Below are positions 55,762 through 63,097 of a stretch of 64,000 nt of DNA, piece after piece (position 1 is the first letter of the stretch; every line of letters starts with the position of its first letter). This DNA is from Qipengyuania marincola. GTDB lineage: Bacteria; Pseudomonadota; Alphaproteobacteria; Sphingomonadales; Sphingomonadaceae. A model generated the notes under the pieces. The model saw only the letters and a list, made by a program, of their open reading frames with translations, did no database searches and was not told where the DNA came from. The stretch is from the NCBI RefSeq assembly GCF_029688625.1, contig NZ_JARULC010000002.1:124001-188000 (forward strand). The letters are read 5' to 3'. The translations under genes and the position numbers were made by a program.

Positions 55762-56022
55762 ATGGCCAATACGCCGCAAGCCAAGAAGCGCATCCGCCGC
55801 AACAATCGCCGCGCGGAGATCAACACCGCTCGCATGAGCCGCATTCGCAACTTCGTGAAGAAGGTCGAAGTGGCCATCGAAGGTGGTGACAAGGATGCCG
55901 CCCAGGCCGCGCTCAAGACGATGCAGCCCGAGCTGGCTCGCGGCGTCGCACGTGGCGTGCTCCATAAGAACACCGCAGCACGGAAGATGAGCCGGTTGAG
56001 CAAGCGCGTCTCGGCACTCTGA
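55762..56022 (+). CDS. rpsT: 30S ribosomal protein S20
   Basis: 86 residues from ATG 55762 (GAGGA upstream). The N-terminus [17 protein letters not shown] and the end [19 protein letters not shown] are standard bacterial S20, a basic helical protein that binds the 5' domain of 16S rRNA. It lies directly upstream of dnaA, as in Caulobacter and other alphaproteobacteria. A strong hairpin follows. Confidence 0.97.
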   Translation: MANTPQAKKRIRRNNRRAEINTARMSRIRNFVKKVEVAIEGGDKDAAQAALKTMQPELARGVARGVLHKNTAARKMSRLSKRVSAL

Positions 56023-56053
56023 TTCGGCTTATCAGCCGCCCCATGTGGGGTTG

Positions 56054-56092
56054 AACAAGGGGTCTCGCGCAATCGGCGCGGGGCCCCTTGTT
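56054..56092 (+). terminator. Strong hairpin after rpsT
   Basis: aacaaggggtctcgcgc (56054-56070) pairs with gcgcggggccccttgtt (56076-56092) over 17 positions with two G-U pairs and a 5-nt loop. It sits 32 bases after the rpsT stop. There is no long T-tract, so termination may be partial or need Rho. Confidence 0.75.
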
Positions 56093-56478
56093 GCATCTGT
56101 CGCACGGGCCGTGACACGGAGGTCGAAACGCCGCTTTCAAACCCTAGCAAATCCCGCGATTCGCCTCCTTAATGATGACCAAATCCCCGCAAAACAGCGG
56201 CTTGCACGGCCGCCCGCGGGGTTGGTTCGAGTCAACAACATTATTTCAGATTTTTTGCAGTTATCCCCCTTGCGAAGAATCGCTGCAGCGACCTACACAA
56301 TGGTCACTGGCACGGGACGGGACAGCCCGCGCCTCATATTCGAGATGCATTGGGGGGGGCCTCCGGAGAAAGTCATTTCCGGGGCGTGGCGGAGCCTTGT
56401 CTTCGCACCTTGAAGCATGATTGTCGTTAAGGATCGCGGCCTGCATGCGAATGGCCGCGCTTGGGGGACGTTTGTGTA
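56093..56478. other. 386-bp region between rpsT hairpin and dnaA
   Basis: No gene seen. It should hold the dnaA promoter and leader. An AT-rich stretch (about 56233-56264) runs into ttatccccc (56261-56269), which matches the DnaA-box consensus TTATNCACA at seven of nine positions. I found no cluster of boxes, so an origin is not supported here. A G8 run follows near 56353. Confidence 0.5.
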
Positions 56479-57945
56479 ATGGGCAAAGCTATCGACGGTG
56501 CGCGGCTAAAACAAAAAACACGGGACGATCTGATGGAAGATAGCGAAGCGGTAAATCTGGCAGCCGACTGGTCTGACATCAGCCAGGGTCTGCGCAAGGA
56601 TCTCGGACACCAGCTTCACAGCCAGTGGATCAAGCCTATCCAGGTCGGCGGCATCGACAAGGAATCCGGCACGCTCGATCTGTTCCTTCCCACCGAATTC
56701 AGCGCCAACTGGGTCAAGGACCGCTTCGCCGACCGCCTGAGCCTGGCCTGGAAGATTGCCCGCAGCGAAGTGCGCCACGTCAACATCCAGGTCCATCCGG
56801 GCCGACGCCAGGTTGCCGACCTGCGCCTGCACTCCGACGGCCGCCGCCCGGCCAACGACGGGGCCGACAGTTCGATGATGGCGATCAGCGCGGACACGCT
56901 GGGCGACAGTGGCTTCACCTCCAGCGTAGGTCTCGACCCCAGCCTGACCTTCGCCGCCTTCATCACCGGCGAAGCGAACGTGTTGGCCTTCAATGCCGCC
57001 CAGCGCATGAGCGCAACGGAAAAGCCGCAGTTCAGCCCGCTCTACCTCAAGGCCGCAACCGGCCAGGGCAAGACCCACCTGCTTCACGCGATAGGCCACA
57101 ACTTCCTGCAGGCCCATCCACGCAGCCGCATCTTCTACTGCAGCGCCGAGCGCTTCATGGTCGAATTCGTCCAGGCGCTGAAGGCCAACCAGATGCTCGA
57201 ATTCAAGGCCCGCCTGCGCAGCTTCGACCTACTGCTGGTGGACGACATCCAGTTCATCATCGGGAAGGCATCGGCTCAGGAAGAGCTGCTCTATACGATC
57301 GATGCATTGCTGGCCGAAGGCAAGCGGCTGGTCTTCGCCGCCGACCGCGCGCCTCAGGCACTGGATGGGGTCGAGCCGCGCCTGCTCAGCCGCCTGTCGA
57401 TGGGTCTCGTCGCCGATATCCAGGCCGCCGATATCGAATTGCGCAAGAAGATCCTGCAGTCCAAGCTGACCAAGTTCGCACCGCTGCAGGTGCCGGGCGA
57501 CGTGCTCGAATTCCTCGCCCGCACGATCACCCGCAACGTGCGCGAGCTGGTCGGCGGCCTGAACAAGCTGATCGCCTATGCGCAGCTTACGGGTCAGGAA
57601 GTCTCGCTCCAGCTGGCAGAGGAGCAGCTGACCGATATCCTGTCGGCCAACCGCCGCCGGATCACGATCGACGAGATCCAGCGAACCGTGTGCCAGTTCT
57701 ATCGCATCGATCGCTCCGAAATGTCGAGCAAGCGCCGGGCGCGTGCCGTCGTCCGGCCGCGGCAGGTGGCGATGTATCTCTCCAAGGTACTCACCCCGCG
57801 CAGCTATCCCGAGATCGGCCGTAAGTTTGGCGGGCGCGACCACTCCACCGTAATCCACGCCGTTCGCCTGATCGAGGATTTGCGGCAGCGCGACGCGGAT
57901 ATGGACGGTGACGTGCGCAGCCTCCTGCGCCAGCTGGAGAGCTGA
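56479..57945 (+). CDS. dnaA: Chromosomal replication initiator DnaA
   Basis: 488 residues from ATG 56479; TTG 56461 and ATG 56533 are alternatives. Domain I (WSDISQGLRKDLGHQLHSQW), a short linker, and the AAA+ domain with Walker A AATGQGKT (residues 192-199) and Walker B LLLVDDIQF follow. The C-terminal DNA-binding helix is GGRDHSTVIHAVRLIED. Walker A differs from the usual GGVGLGKT by Ala for the first Gly pair and TGQ for VGL, yet keeps the essential GKT. It binds DnaA boxes and opens oriC. The stop overlaps the next gene by one base. Confidence 0.95.
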   Translation: MGKAIDGARLKQKTRDDLMEDSEAVNLAADWSDISQGLRKDLGHQLHSQWIKPIQVGGIDKESGTLDLFLPTEFSANWVKDRFADRLSLAWKIARSEVRHVNIQVHPGRRQVADLRLHSDGRRPANDGADSSMMAISADTLGDSGFTSSVGLDPSLTFAAFITGEANVLAFNAAQRMSATEKPQFSPLYLKAATGQGKTHLLHAIGHNFLQAHPRSRIFYCSAERFMVEFVQALKANQMLEFKARLRSFDLLLVDDIQFIIGKASAQEELLYTIDALLAEGKRLVFAADRAPQALDGVEPRLLSRLSMGLVADIQAADIELRKKILQSKLTKFAPLQVPGDVLEFLARTITRNVRELVGGLNKLIAYAQLTGQEVSLQLAEEQLTDILSANRRRITIDEIQRTVCQFYRIDRSEMSSKRRARAVVRPRQVAMYLSKVLTPRSYPEIGRKFGGRDHSTVIHAVRLIEDLRQRDADMDGDVRSLLRQLES

Positions 57946-58370
57946 TGCGGCACTTCGCCGGAGGGTTGCTGGCGGTTTTCGCCGCGGCCTGCGGCACCAC
58001 CGAAGTCGCGCCGGACCCTTCCGGGTACGAGACTGCATAAGCGCTGGACATCCATGTCGCGCGCACCGCGCAGCCGCTGCTCGGGCCCGACGGCAAGCCC
58101 GTGCCTGCGCGTCTTGCGCTGTTCCACGGCGCCTACCGCGTGGTCAACGGCTGTCTCGTGTTCGACATGGGTGGGGAGCAGCCGGCGCTGGTCCGCTTCG
58201 GGCGCGACAGCACGATCGCCATTTTCGCAGACCGCTTTTCTGTCGACGGCCAAGTTACTGCTCTCGATGCCCGGACGACCTTGGGCGGCGGTTTTGATGA
58301 CGAGAATGCCTACGATCTGCTCGTCGAGCCCCCGGCCCCGGCTTGTGCCTTCCCTGTGATCGGGCGCTGA
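57945..58370 (+). pseudogene. Lipoprotein gene interrupted by in-frame TAA
   Basis: ATG 57945 overlaps the dnaA stop (TGATG) and opens a lipoprotein signal peptide GGLLAVFAAAC (lipobox AAAC, Cys16). The frame meets TAA at 58038-58040 (codon 32), directly after SGYETA. The same frame then continues with strong coding bias for another 109 codons (ALDIHVARTAQPLLGPDGKP... to CAFPVIGR) to the stop at 58368-58370. Without the TAA the product would be about 140 residues. Either a nonsense mutation, a sequencing error, or a short 31-residue lipopeptide. No recognised domain. Confidence 0.65.
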
Positions 58371-58412
58371 TCACGCTCGACAGGCGGGGTGCGACCCGCC
58401 AAAGGGGGCGCC

Positions 58413-58832
58413 ATGCCCATCGAGCCGCCGCACTACGCCCTGCCCGCTTCCTTCGGCCAGACGCTGCTGCGCGGCGCACGCTGTCACTGTCCGCGCTGCG
58501 GCGAGGGCCCGCTGTTTCGCAAGTGGCTGAAGCCGGTCGACGAATGCGCCGTATGTAATCTCGATATTCGCGAGCAGAGGGCCGACGATTTTCCCGCTTA
58601 TATCTCGCTGTTCGTGACCGGCCACCTGCTCGCCCCTGTGCTAATCTTCCTCGTCGCGGAACTGGCGCTGGGCGCGATGGCGATCGTCGCGATCATCATT
58701 CCGCTGGCAGTCGCGATGCTGATTGCCCTGCTCCAGCCGTCCAAGGGCGCGGTGATCGGCATGCAGTGGTGGAACGGGATGCATGGCTTTCGCAAGGAAC
58801 GTCTGCCCCAAGCCGATGAGGACGCGGCTTGA
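58413..58832 (+). CDS. DUF983 membrane protein
   Basis: 139 residues from ATG 58413 (AAGGGGG upstream). The DUF983 signature CPRCGEGPLFRKWLK with a further CAVC pair suggests a zinc ribbon in front of two transmembrane helices (LLAPVLIFLVAELALGAM and AIVAIIIPLAVAMLIALL). The family's function is unknown; members often sit near cytochrome oxidase genes in alphaproteobacteria, which is not the case here. The stop overlaps the ThiF-like start by one base. Confidence 0.85.
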   Translation: MPIEPPHYALPASFGQTLLRGARCHCPRCGEGPLFRKWLKPVDECAVCNLDIREQRADDFPAYISLFVTGHLLAPVLIFLVAELALGAMAIVAIIIPLAVAMLIALLQPSKGAVIGMQWWNGMHGFRKERLPQADEDAA

Positions 58833-59596
58833 TGACCCTGACCGAAGAGCGCCTCGACCGCTTCGCGCGGCATATCGTCCTTCCCGAGATCGGCGGTGCG
58901 GGACAGGTCGCGCTGGCCGGCAAGCACCTCGTGCTGGTCGGCCTCGGCGGGATCGGTAGCCCTGCGCTGCAATATCTCGCAGCAGCAGGGATCGGCAGGC
59001 TTACCCTCGTCGACGACGACCGCGTCGAAGCATCCAATCTCCAGCGCCAGACGCTCTTCAATACCCGCGACATCGGCCACGGGAAGGCGGTCGTGGCGAA
59101 ACGCTGGGTGACCGGATTCGACCCGACGCTCGATGTGGCCATAAGCGACCGGCGGATCACCGGCGAGAATGCGCATCAGCTGGTGGTGGACGCCGACCTC
59201 GTGCTCGACGGGACGGACAATTTCGCGACGCGCCTTGCCGTGTCCGATGCTTGCGTCGCGGAGCGCGTACCCCTGCTTTCGGCCGCCGTCGGGCGCTTCC
59301 AGGGACAGATCGGGGCCTTTGCCGGGCATCTGCCGAACGAGGCTTGCTATCGCTGTTTCGTGGGCGATGCTTTCGATGCCGAGGACTGCGATACCTGCGC
59401 AGAGGACGGCATGCTCGGCGCGATGGCCGGATGGGCAGCCACGTTCGCGGCGCTGCAGGCCGTGCGCGTACTGCTGGGCTCGGCAGGAAACATGCGGGAA
59501 ATCGAATGGGGTCGCGTCTACCTGCTCGACGGGCTCAAGCCCGACATGCGCAACTTCGCGATTTCCAAGGATCCGGCTTGCCGCGCTTGCGGCTGA
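58832..59596 (+). CDS. ThiF/MoeB/HesA-family E1-like adenylyltransferase
   Basis: 254 residues from ATG 58832 (overlapping the DUF983 stop). Nucleotide-binding motif VLVGLGGIGSPALQYLAAAGIG, the acidic DDDRVEASNLQRQ segment and VLDGTDNFATR are those of E1-like enzymes. The zinc site CYRCF and the C-terminal CRACG are present. It should adenylate the C-terminal Gly of a sulfur-carrier protein such as MoaD or ThiS for sulfur transfer in molybdopterin or thiamine synthesis. Which carrier it serves is open; no carrier gene lies in the window, though a molybdopterin enzyme does. Confidence 0.88.
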   Translation: MTLTEERLDRFARHIVLPEIGGAGQVALAGKHLVLVGLGGIGSPALQYLAAAGIGRLTLVDDDRVEASNLQRQTLFNTRDIGHGKAVVAKRWVTGFDPTLDVAISDRRITGENAHQLVVDADLVLDGTDNFATRLAVSDACVAERVPLLSAAVGRFQGQIGAFAGHLPNEACYRCFVGDAFDAEDCDTCAEDGMLGAMAGWAATFAALQAVRVLLGSAGNMREIEWGRVYLLDGLKPDMRNFAISKDPACRACG

Positions 59597-59605
59597 TGCG
59601 CGCTC

Positions 59606-60136
59606 CTAGTCGGTCGGACAACGCACGTAGGTGGTGCTTTCGTCCCCGCCCCGGCGCACGCGCATGCGATCCTGCGTTTCGCGGGCGAAATAGACCACGC
59701 GGTTCTCTGTCGTCCCGTCCGGCGTCTCGAAAGGATAGGTGACCGCAAGGGCATTGCCGTCGATGCGGATGTCGCTCGCATAGCCCCGGTCCTCGAAGAA
59801 GTTCACCCGGTCGGCAGCGACTGTCATGCGGTTGAAGCTGCGTGCGACGCAGTGTTCGCTCGAGGTCGCCCAGGTTCCGCGGAACCTTTCGGGAATGGCG
59901 GCGATCTCGCGCTGGCCGCTGTCCGACGCAGCGCTGTCTGTCGAATTCGCTCCGGTCGCAGTCCCCGATTCCATCGAGTCGATGGCGGCATCGGCTTCGC
60001 TGGCCGAGGATTCCTGCGCGCTCTCGGACGCGGGCGTCGGCGTCGCCGTGTCGGATGTGGGTGGCGGTGCCGCCTCCTGGCCCGAACAGGCGGCGAGCAT
60101 CAGGACGAAAGCAGTGGCGCTGGCGATTTGTCTCAT
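59606..60136 (-). CDS. Lipoprotein with low-complexity Ser/Ala/Glu linker
   Basis: 176 residues from ATG 60136. The signal peptide SATAFVLMLAAC ends in a lipobox. A disordered acidic linker of ~60 residues (Pro/Thr then Ser/Ala/Glu/Asp) follows. The globular C-terminal ~85 residues contain FRGTWATSSEHC and a final TYVRCPTD, so one disulfide is possible. It resembles small lipocalin-like envelope proteins by eye, but I do not recognise the family. It follows the sirtuin gene by about 38 bases on the same strand. Confidence 0.75.
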   Translation of the reverse strand: MRQIASATAFVLMLAACSGQEAAPPPTSDTATPTPASESAQESSASEADAAIDSMESGTATGANSTDSAASDSGQREIAAIPERFRGTWATSSEHCVARSFNRMTVAADRVNFFEDRGYASDIRIDGNALAVTYPFETPDGTTENRVVYFARETQDRMRVRRGGDESTTYVRCPTD

Positions 60137-60174
60137 GCAGCAAGGAATGCGGCGCGACGCAGCCCGTTCCGCGC

Positions 60175-60879
60175 TCACCGGCGGCTGAGAAACTCCTCGA
60201 CCCACTCCGGTACGAGGGCGCTTGCCTTGCCTTGCCGCGATTCACGGAACCAGCCCGATCCCTGACTGCGCTCGAGATTGAGCTCGAGCGTGTCGATACC
60301 CAGACTGCGCGCATCGCGCACGAAGCCAGCCGCCGGATAGACCGCGCCCGATGTGCCGATGCTGACGAACAGGTGCGCGCGGCGGATGGCGGCATAGATC
60401 CGCTCCATTTCGTAGGGCATTTCGCCGAACCACACGACATCGGGCCGCAGCGCACGGGTTCCGCAACCGGGACAGGGCGGGCGATCGGCCAGCGTGCCGG
60501 TCCACGGGGTCTTTCCATCGCAGGCAGTGCACCAGGCGTTGAGGTGCGTGCCATGCATGTGCAGAACCCGGCGCGCGCCTGCCCGTTCATGCAGGTCGTC
60601 GACATTCTGCGTGACGATCAGCAGATCGCCATCCCACTGCTGATCCAGCCGGGCCAGCGCCTCATGCGCGGGATTGGGCTGCTTGGTCTGGATCGCCTCG
60701 CGCCGCATGTCATAGAACCGCAGCACCAGGTCGGGATCGCGCGCGAAGCCTTCGGGCGTGGCGACGTCTTCGACCTTGTGCTGTTCCCACAATCCGCCTT
60801 CGCTGCGGAAGGTGTCGATCCCGCTCTCGGCGGAAATCCCCGCGCCGGTCAGGACCACGATGTTGCGTATTTCGGCCAT
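60175..60879 (-). CDS. cobB: NAD-dependent protein deacylase (class III sirtuin)
   Basis: 234 residues. The NAD-binding motif TGAGISAESGIDTFR and TQNVDDLHERAG, catalytic His109 (HMHGTH), and zinc-binding CTAC and CPGC pairs mark a sirtuin. Y56 and R59 (FYDMRR) match the Tyr-x2-Arg of SIRT5/CobB class III enzymes that remove succinyl and malonyl as well as acetyl. The start is divergent from dapB by 73 bases. Cytoplasmic. The symbol follows the usual bacterial name. Confidence 0.9.
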   Translation of the reverse strand: MAEIRNIVVLTGAGISAESGIDTFRSEGGLWEQHKVEDVATPEGFARDPDLVLRFYDMRREAIQTKQPNPAHEALARLDQQWDGDLLIVTQNVDDLHERAGARRVLHMHGTHLNAWCTACDGKTPWTGTLADRPPCPGCGTRALRPDVVWFGEMPYEMERIYAAIRRAHLFVSIGTSGAVYPAAGFVRDARSLGIDTLELNLERSQGSGWFRESRQGKASALVPEWVEEFLSRR

Positions 60880-60952
60880 TCCTCACAAGTAGCGAAGGCA
60901 GTGAGGGGATCAACCGCCCTCAAGTAGCGAAGCGGTAGGGCGACGAGGACCA

Positions 60953-61681
60953 ATGGCGAATATCGGCGTAATCGGCAGCAGGGGCGCCATGGGCGAAGCT
61001 TTGCGGCGCGTGATCGAGGCCTCCGGCCACGATTACGCGGGTGGCGCCGACAAGGGCGACGATGTCGGCAAGCTGGCGGATGTGTCGGACGTGCTGGTCG
61101 ATTTTTCCGCGCCGACCGCGCTCGAGGCCAATCTCCATGCAGCCATCGGTGCCGGTGTGCCGATCGTGATTGGGACGACCGGGCTCGAGCCGAGCCACCA
61201 TGAAGCGATCGACAATGCCGCGCGCGCGGTGCCCGTGTTGCAGACCGGAAATACCTCGCTCGGCGTAACGCTGCTGGCGCATCTGGTGCACCAGGCTGCC
61301 GCGCGGCTCGGCCCGGATTGGGACATCGAGATCGTCGAGATGCACCACCGCCGCAAGGTCGATGCGCCGAGCGGTACCGCGCTGTTGCTGGGGGAGGCGG
61401 CGGCAGAAGGTCGCGGGATCGATCTCGGGGCGAACAGGGAAAGCGGGCGGGACGGTCAGACCGGAGCGCGCGAACGCGGAGCCATCGGCTTCGCGGCGCT
61501 CCGCGGCGGTACCGTCGCGGGCGAACACAGCGTCATCTTGGCAGGCGAGCAGGAACGCATCACACTCTCCCACAGCGCCGAGAACCGCGAGATCTTCGCG
61601 CGCGGCGCGGTCAAAGCAGCCGACTGGCTGAAGGGCCGCGAGCCGGGGCGCTATACGATGGAGCAGGTGCTGGGGCTTTGA
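60953..61681 (+). CDS. dapB: 4-hydroxy-tetrahydrodipicolinate reductase
   Basis: 242 residues from ATG 60953 (GAGGA upstream). The NAD(P)H-binding motif is IGVIGSRGAMGEAL. The catalytic His and the Lys are in EMHHRRKVDAPSGTAL, and VIGTTGLEPSHHEAI follows the coenzyme site. It reduces the product of DapA in the diaminopimelate/lysine pathway. A 12-base direct repeat (caagtagcgaag) lies in the short gap before it. The stop overlaps the TTG start of the next gene. Confidence 0.95.
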   Translation: MANIGVIGSRGAMGEALRRVIEASGHDYAGGADKGDDVGKLADVSDVLVDFSAPTALEANLHAAIGAGVPIVIGTTGLEPSHHEAIDNAARAVPVLQTGNTSLGVTLLAHLVHQAAARLGPDWDIEIVEMHHRRKVDAPSGTALLLGEAAAEGRGIDLGANRESGRDGQTGARERGAIGFAALRGGTVAGEHSVILAGEQERITLSHSAENREIFARGAVKAADWLKGREPGRYTMEQVLGL

Positions 61682-62028
61682 AGGGATTCGCCATCGGATG
61701 CGGCCTGGCGATGGCCATCCTTCTAACAAGCATTGGCTATGTCATGGGCCTGCCCGAAGCGGGTGCTTCCTATTCCTGGCCGATGTGGGTCAGCCTCTCA
61801 GCCCTGGCTGGGCTTCCCTTCGGCTATGCCACTCTGGTGCAGACGCCGCCGCCATGGCGCGCCGGCCTGACCGGCTTTGCGCTGATGCTGGTCGCTCTGG
61901 TGGCGCTCGCGGTCCCGTTCGCCTTCGATGACGCCCTGCGAGCAGTGCATGGCGGGCAGATGATCTTCTGGAGCGTGGTCTGGACCGTCGCCGCCTTTCC
62001 TTTCATCCGCACGGCCAGCAAGCGATGA
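61678..62028 (+). CDS. Small inner-membrane protein, unknown function
   Basis: 116 residues from TTG 61678, which overlaps the dapB stop (TTGA). Four hydrophobic stretches fit three or four transmembrane helices (FAIGCGLAMAILLTSIGYVMG, WVSLSALAGLPFGYATLV, LTGFALMLVALVALAVPFAF, FWSVVWTVAAFPFI). No motif is recognised. It overlaps nth by four bases, so dapB, this gene and nth look like one transcript. The TTG start is supported by position only; no good ribosome-binding site is visible. Confidence 0.65.
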   Translation: MKGFAIGCGLAMAILLTSIGYVMGLPEAGASYSWPMWVSLSALAGLPFGYATLVQTPPPWRAGLTGFALMLVALVALAVPFAFDDALRAVHGGQMIFWSVVWTVAAFPFIRTASKR

Positions 62029-62675
62029 CCAAGGACCAGATTTTCGAATTCTTCCGCCGGCTGGCCGAGGACAACCCCTCGCCCGAGACCGAGCTGGAAT
62101 ATGGCAATTGCTACCAGCTGGTGGTTGCCGTGGCGCTATCGGCGCAGGCGACCGACGTCGGCGTGAACAAGGCGACGCGCGCGCTGTTTCGCGAGGTCGA
62201 GACGCCGCAGCAAATGCTGGCGCTGGGCGAAGAGGGGCTGAAGGAGCACATCAAGACCATCGGCCTGTTCAATTCCAAGGCGAAGAACGTCATCGCGCTC
62301 AGCCAGTTGCTGGTCGACGAATATGGCGGCGACGTGCCCGACACGCGCGAGGACCTCGTGCGGTTGCCGGGCGTGGGCCGCAAGACGGCCAATGTCGTGC
62401 TCAACTGCTGGTTCGGTCAGGAGACCTTCGCGGTCGACACGCATATCCTGCGCGTCGGCAACCGCACCGGCCTCGCCAAGGGCAAGACGCCCGAGCAGGT
62501 CGAGGCGAAGCTTGAAAAGCGCGTGCCGCAGCCCTTTCGGCTGGGTGCGCATCACTGGCTGATCCTGCATGGCCGCTATGTCTGCAAGGCGCGCACGCCC
62601 GAATGCTGGCGGTGCAAGGTGGCCGATCTGTGCAGCTTCCGGAAGAAGGTGCTGGAGAAGCCGAAGGGGCGTTAG
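62025..62675 (+). CDS. nth: Endonuclease III (DNA glycosylase/AP lyase)
   Basis: 216 residues. The helix-hairpin-helix LPGVGRKTANVV supplies catalytic Lys120, and Asp138 lies in AVDTHILRVGNRTGL. The C-terminal [4Fe-4S] ligands form CX6CX2CX5C (CKARTPECWRCKVADLC). It removes oxidised pyrimidines in base excision repair. Full length and typical. It is coupled to the membrane protein upstream by ATGA overlap and overlaps the DUF4279 gene on the other strand by four bases at their stops. Confidence 0.95.
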   Translation: MTKDQIFEFFRRLAEDNPSPETELEYGNCYQLVVAVALSAQATDVGVNKATRALFREVETPQQMLALGEEGLKEHIKTIGLFNSKAKNVIALSQLLVDEYGGDVPDTREDLVRLPGVGRKTANVVLNCWFGQETFAVDTHILRVGNRTGLAKGKTPEQVEAKLEKRVPQPFRLGAHHWLILHGRYVCKARTPECWRCKVADLCSFRKKVLEKPKGR

Positions 62676-63085
62676 CCCTCGCTACCACCATATAAGTCTA
62701 GCTCGAGTGCCAAACCTCGGTCCGAAATCTGTTGCAAGATTGAGTGCGACAGCCCCACGCCCTCATTGACGTCATCCATAAACAGGCCGCAGAAAAGCTG
62801 CGCCCGTTCAGATTCGGGAAGCTGCTTCCAACGCGACAGGTCTTGGGTCACGAGTGAGAGTACCGTTGCGATTTTTGTCTCAAGATTGCCTGAGACTTCC
62901 TTATCAACTTCAACACGCCAAGATCCTGTTGGGGCGATCTTTCTTCTGCCGTGACTAGTGACCCATGGCTCCCCTTTTTTGATGCCGACGGTCGGTTGGC
63001 ATTCGAGAAGCTCGGTAAATAGCTCGGGCTCTAGATCGTCGTCCCAGAAACCAAGCGTGACGATGCAATCTGAGAGTTCTGCCAT
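62672..63085 (-). CDS. DUF4279-domain protein
   Basis: 137 residues. It matches the DUF4279 pattern (LGFWDDDLEPELFTELLECQPT and KGEPW near residues 10-40, then SLVTQDLSRWKQLPESERAQLFCGLFM). Function unknown; members are small cytosolic proteins sometimes found as islands or near toxin-immunity genes. GC over the gene is about 54% by hand count of 360 bases, well below neighbours, which suggests recent acquisition. Convergent with nth; the symporter gene lies 12 bases upstream on the same strand. Confidence 0.78.
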   Translation of the reverse strand: MAELSDCIVTLGFWDDDLEPELFTELLECQPTVGIKKGEPWVTSHGRRKIAPTGSWRVEVDKEVSGNLETKIATVLSLVTQDLSRWKQLPESERAQLFCGLFMDDVNEGVGLSHSILQQISDRGLALELDLYGGSEG

Positions 63086-63097
63086 CAGCGAACTGCC

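Noticed and set aside
56093-56478. Replication origin oriC
   Set aside because: Only one weak DnaA box and no 13-mer array; alphaproteobacterial origins are often not directly before dnaA.
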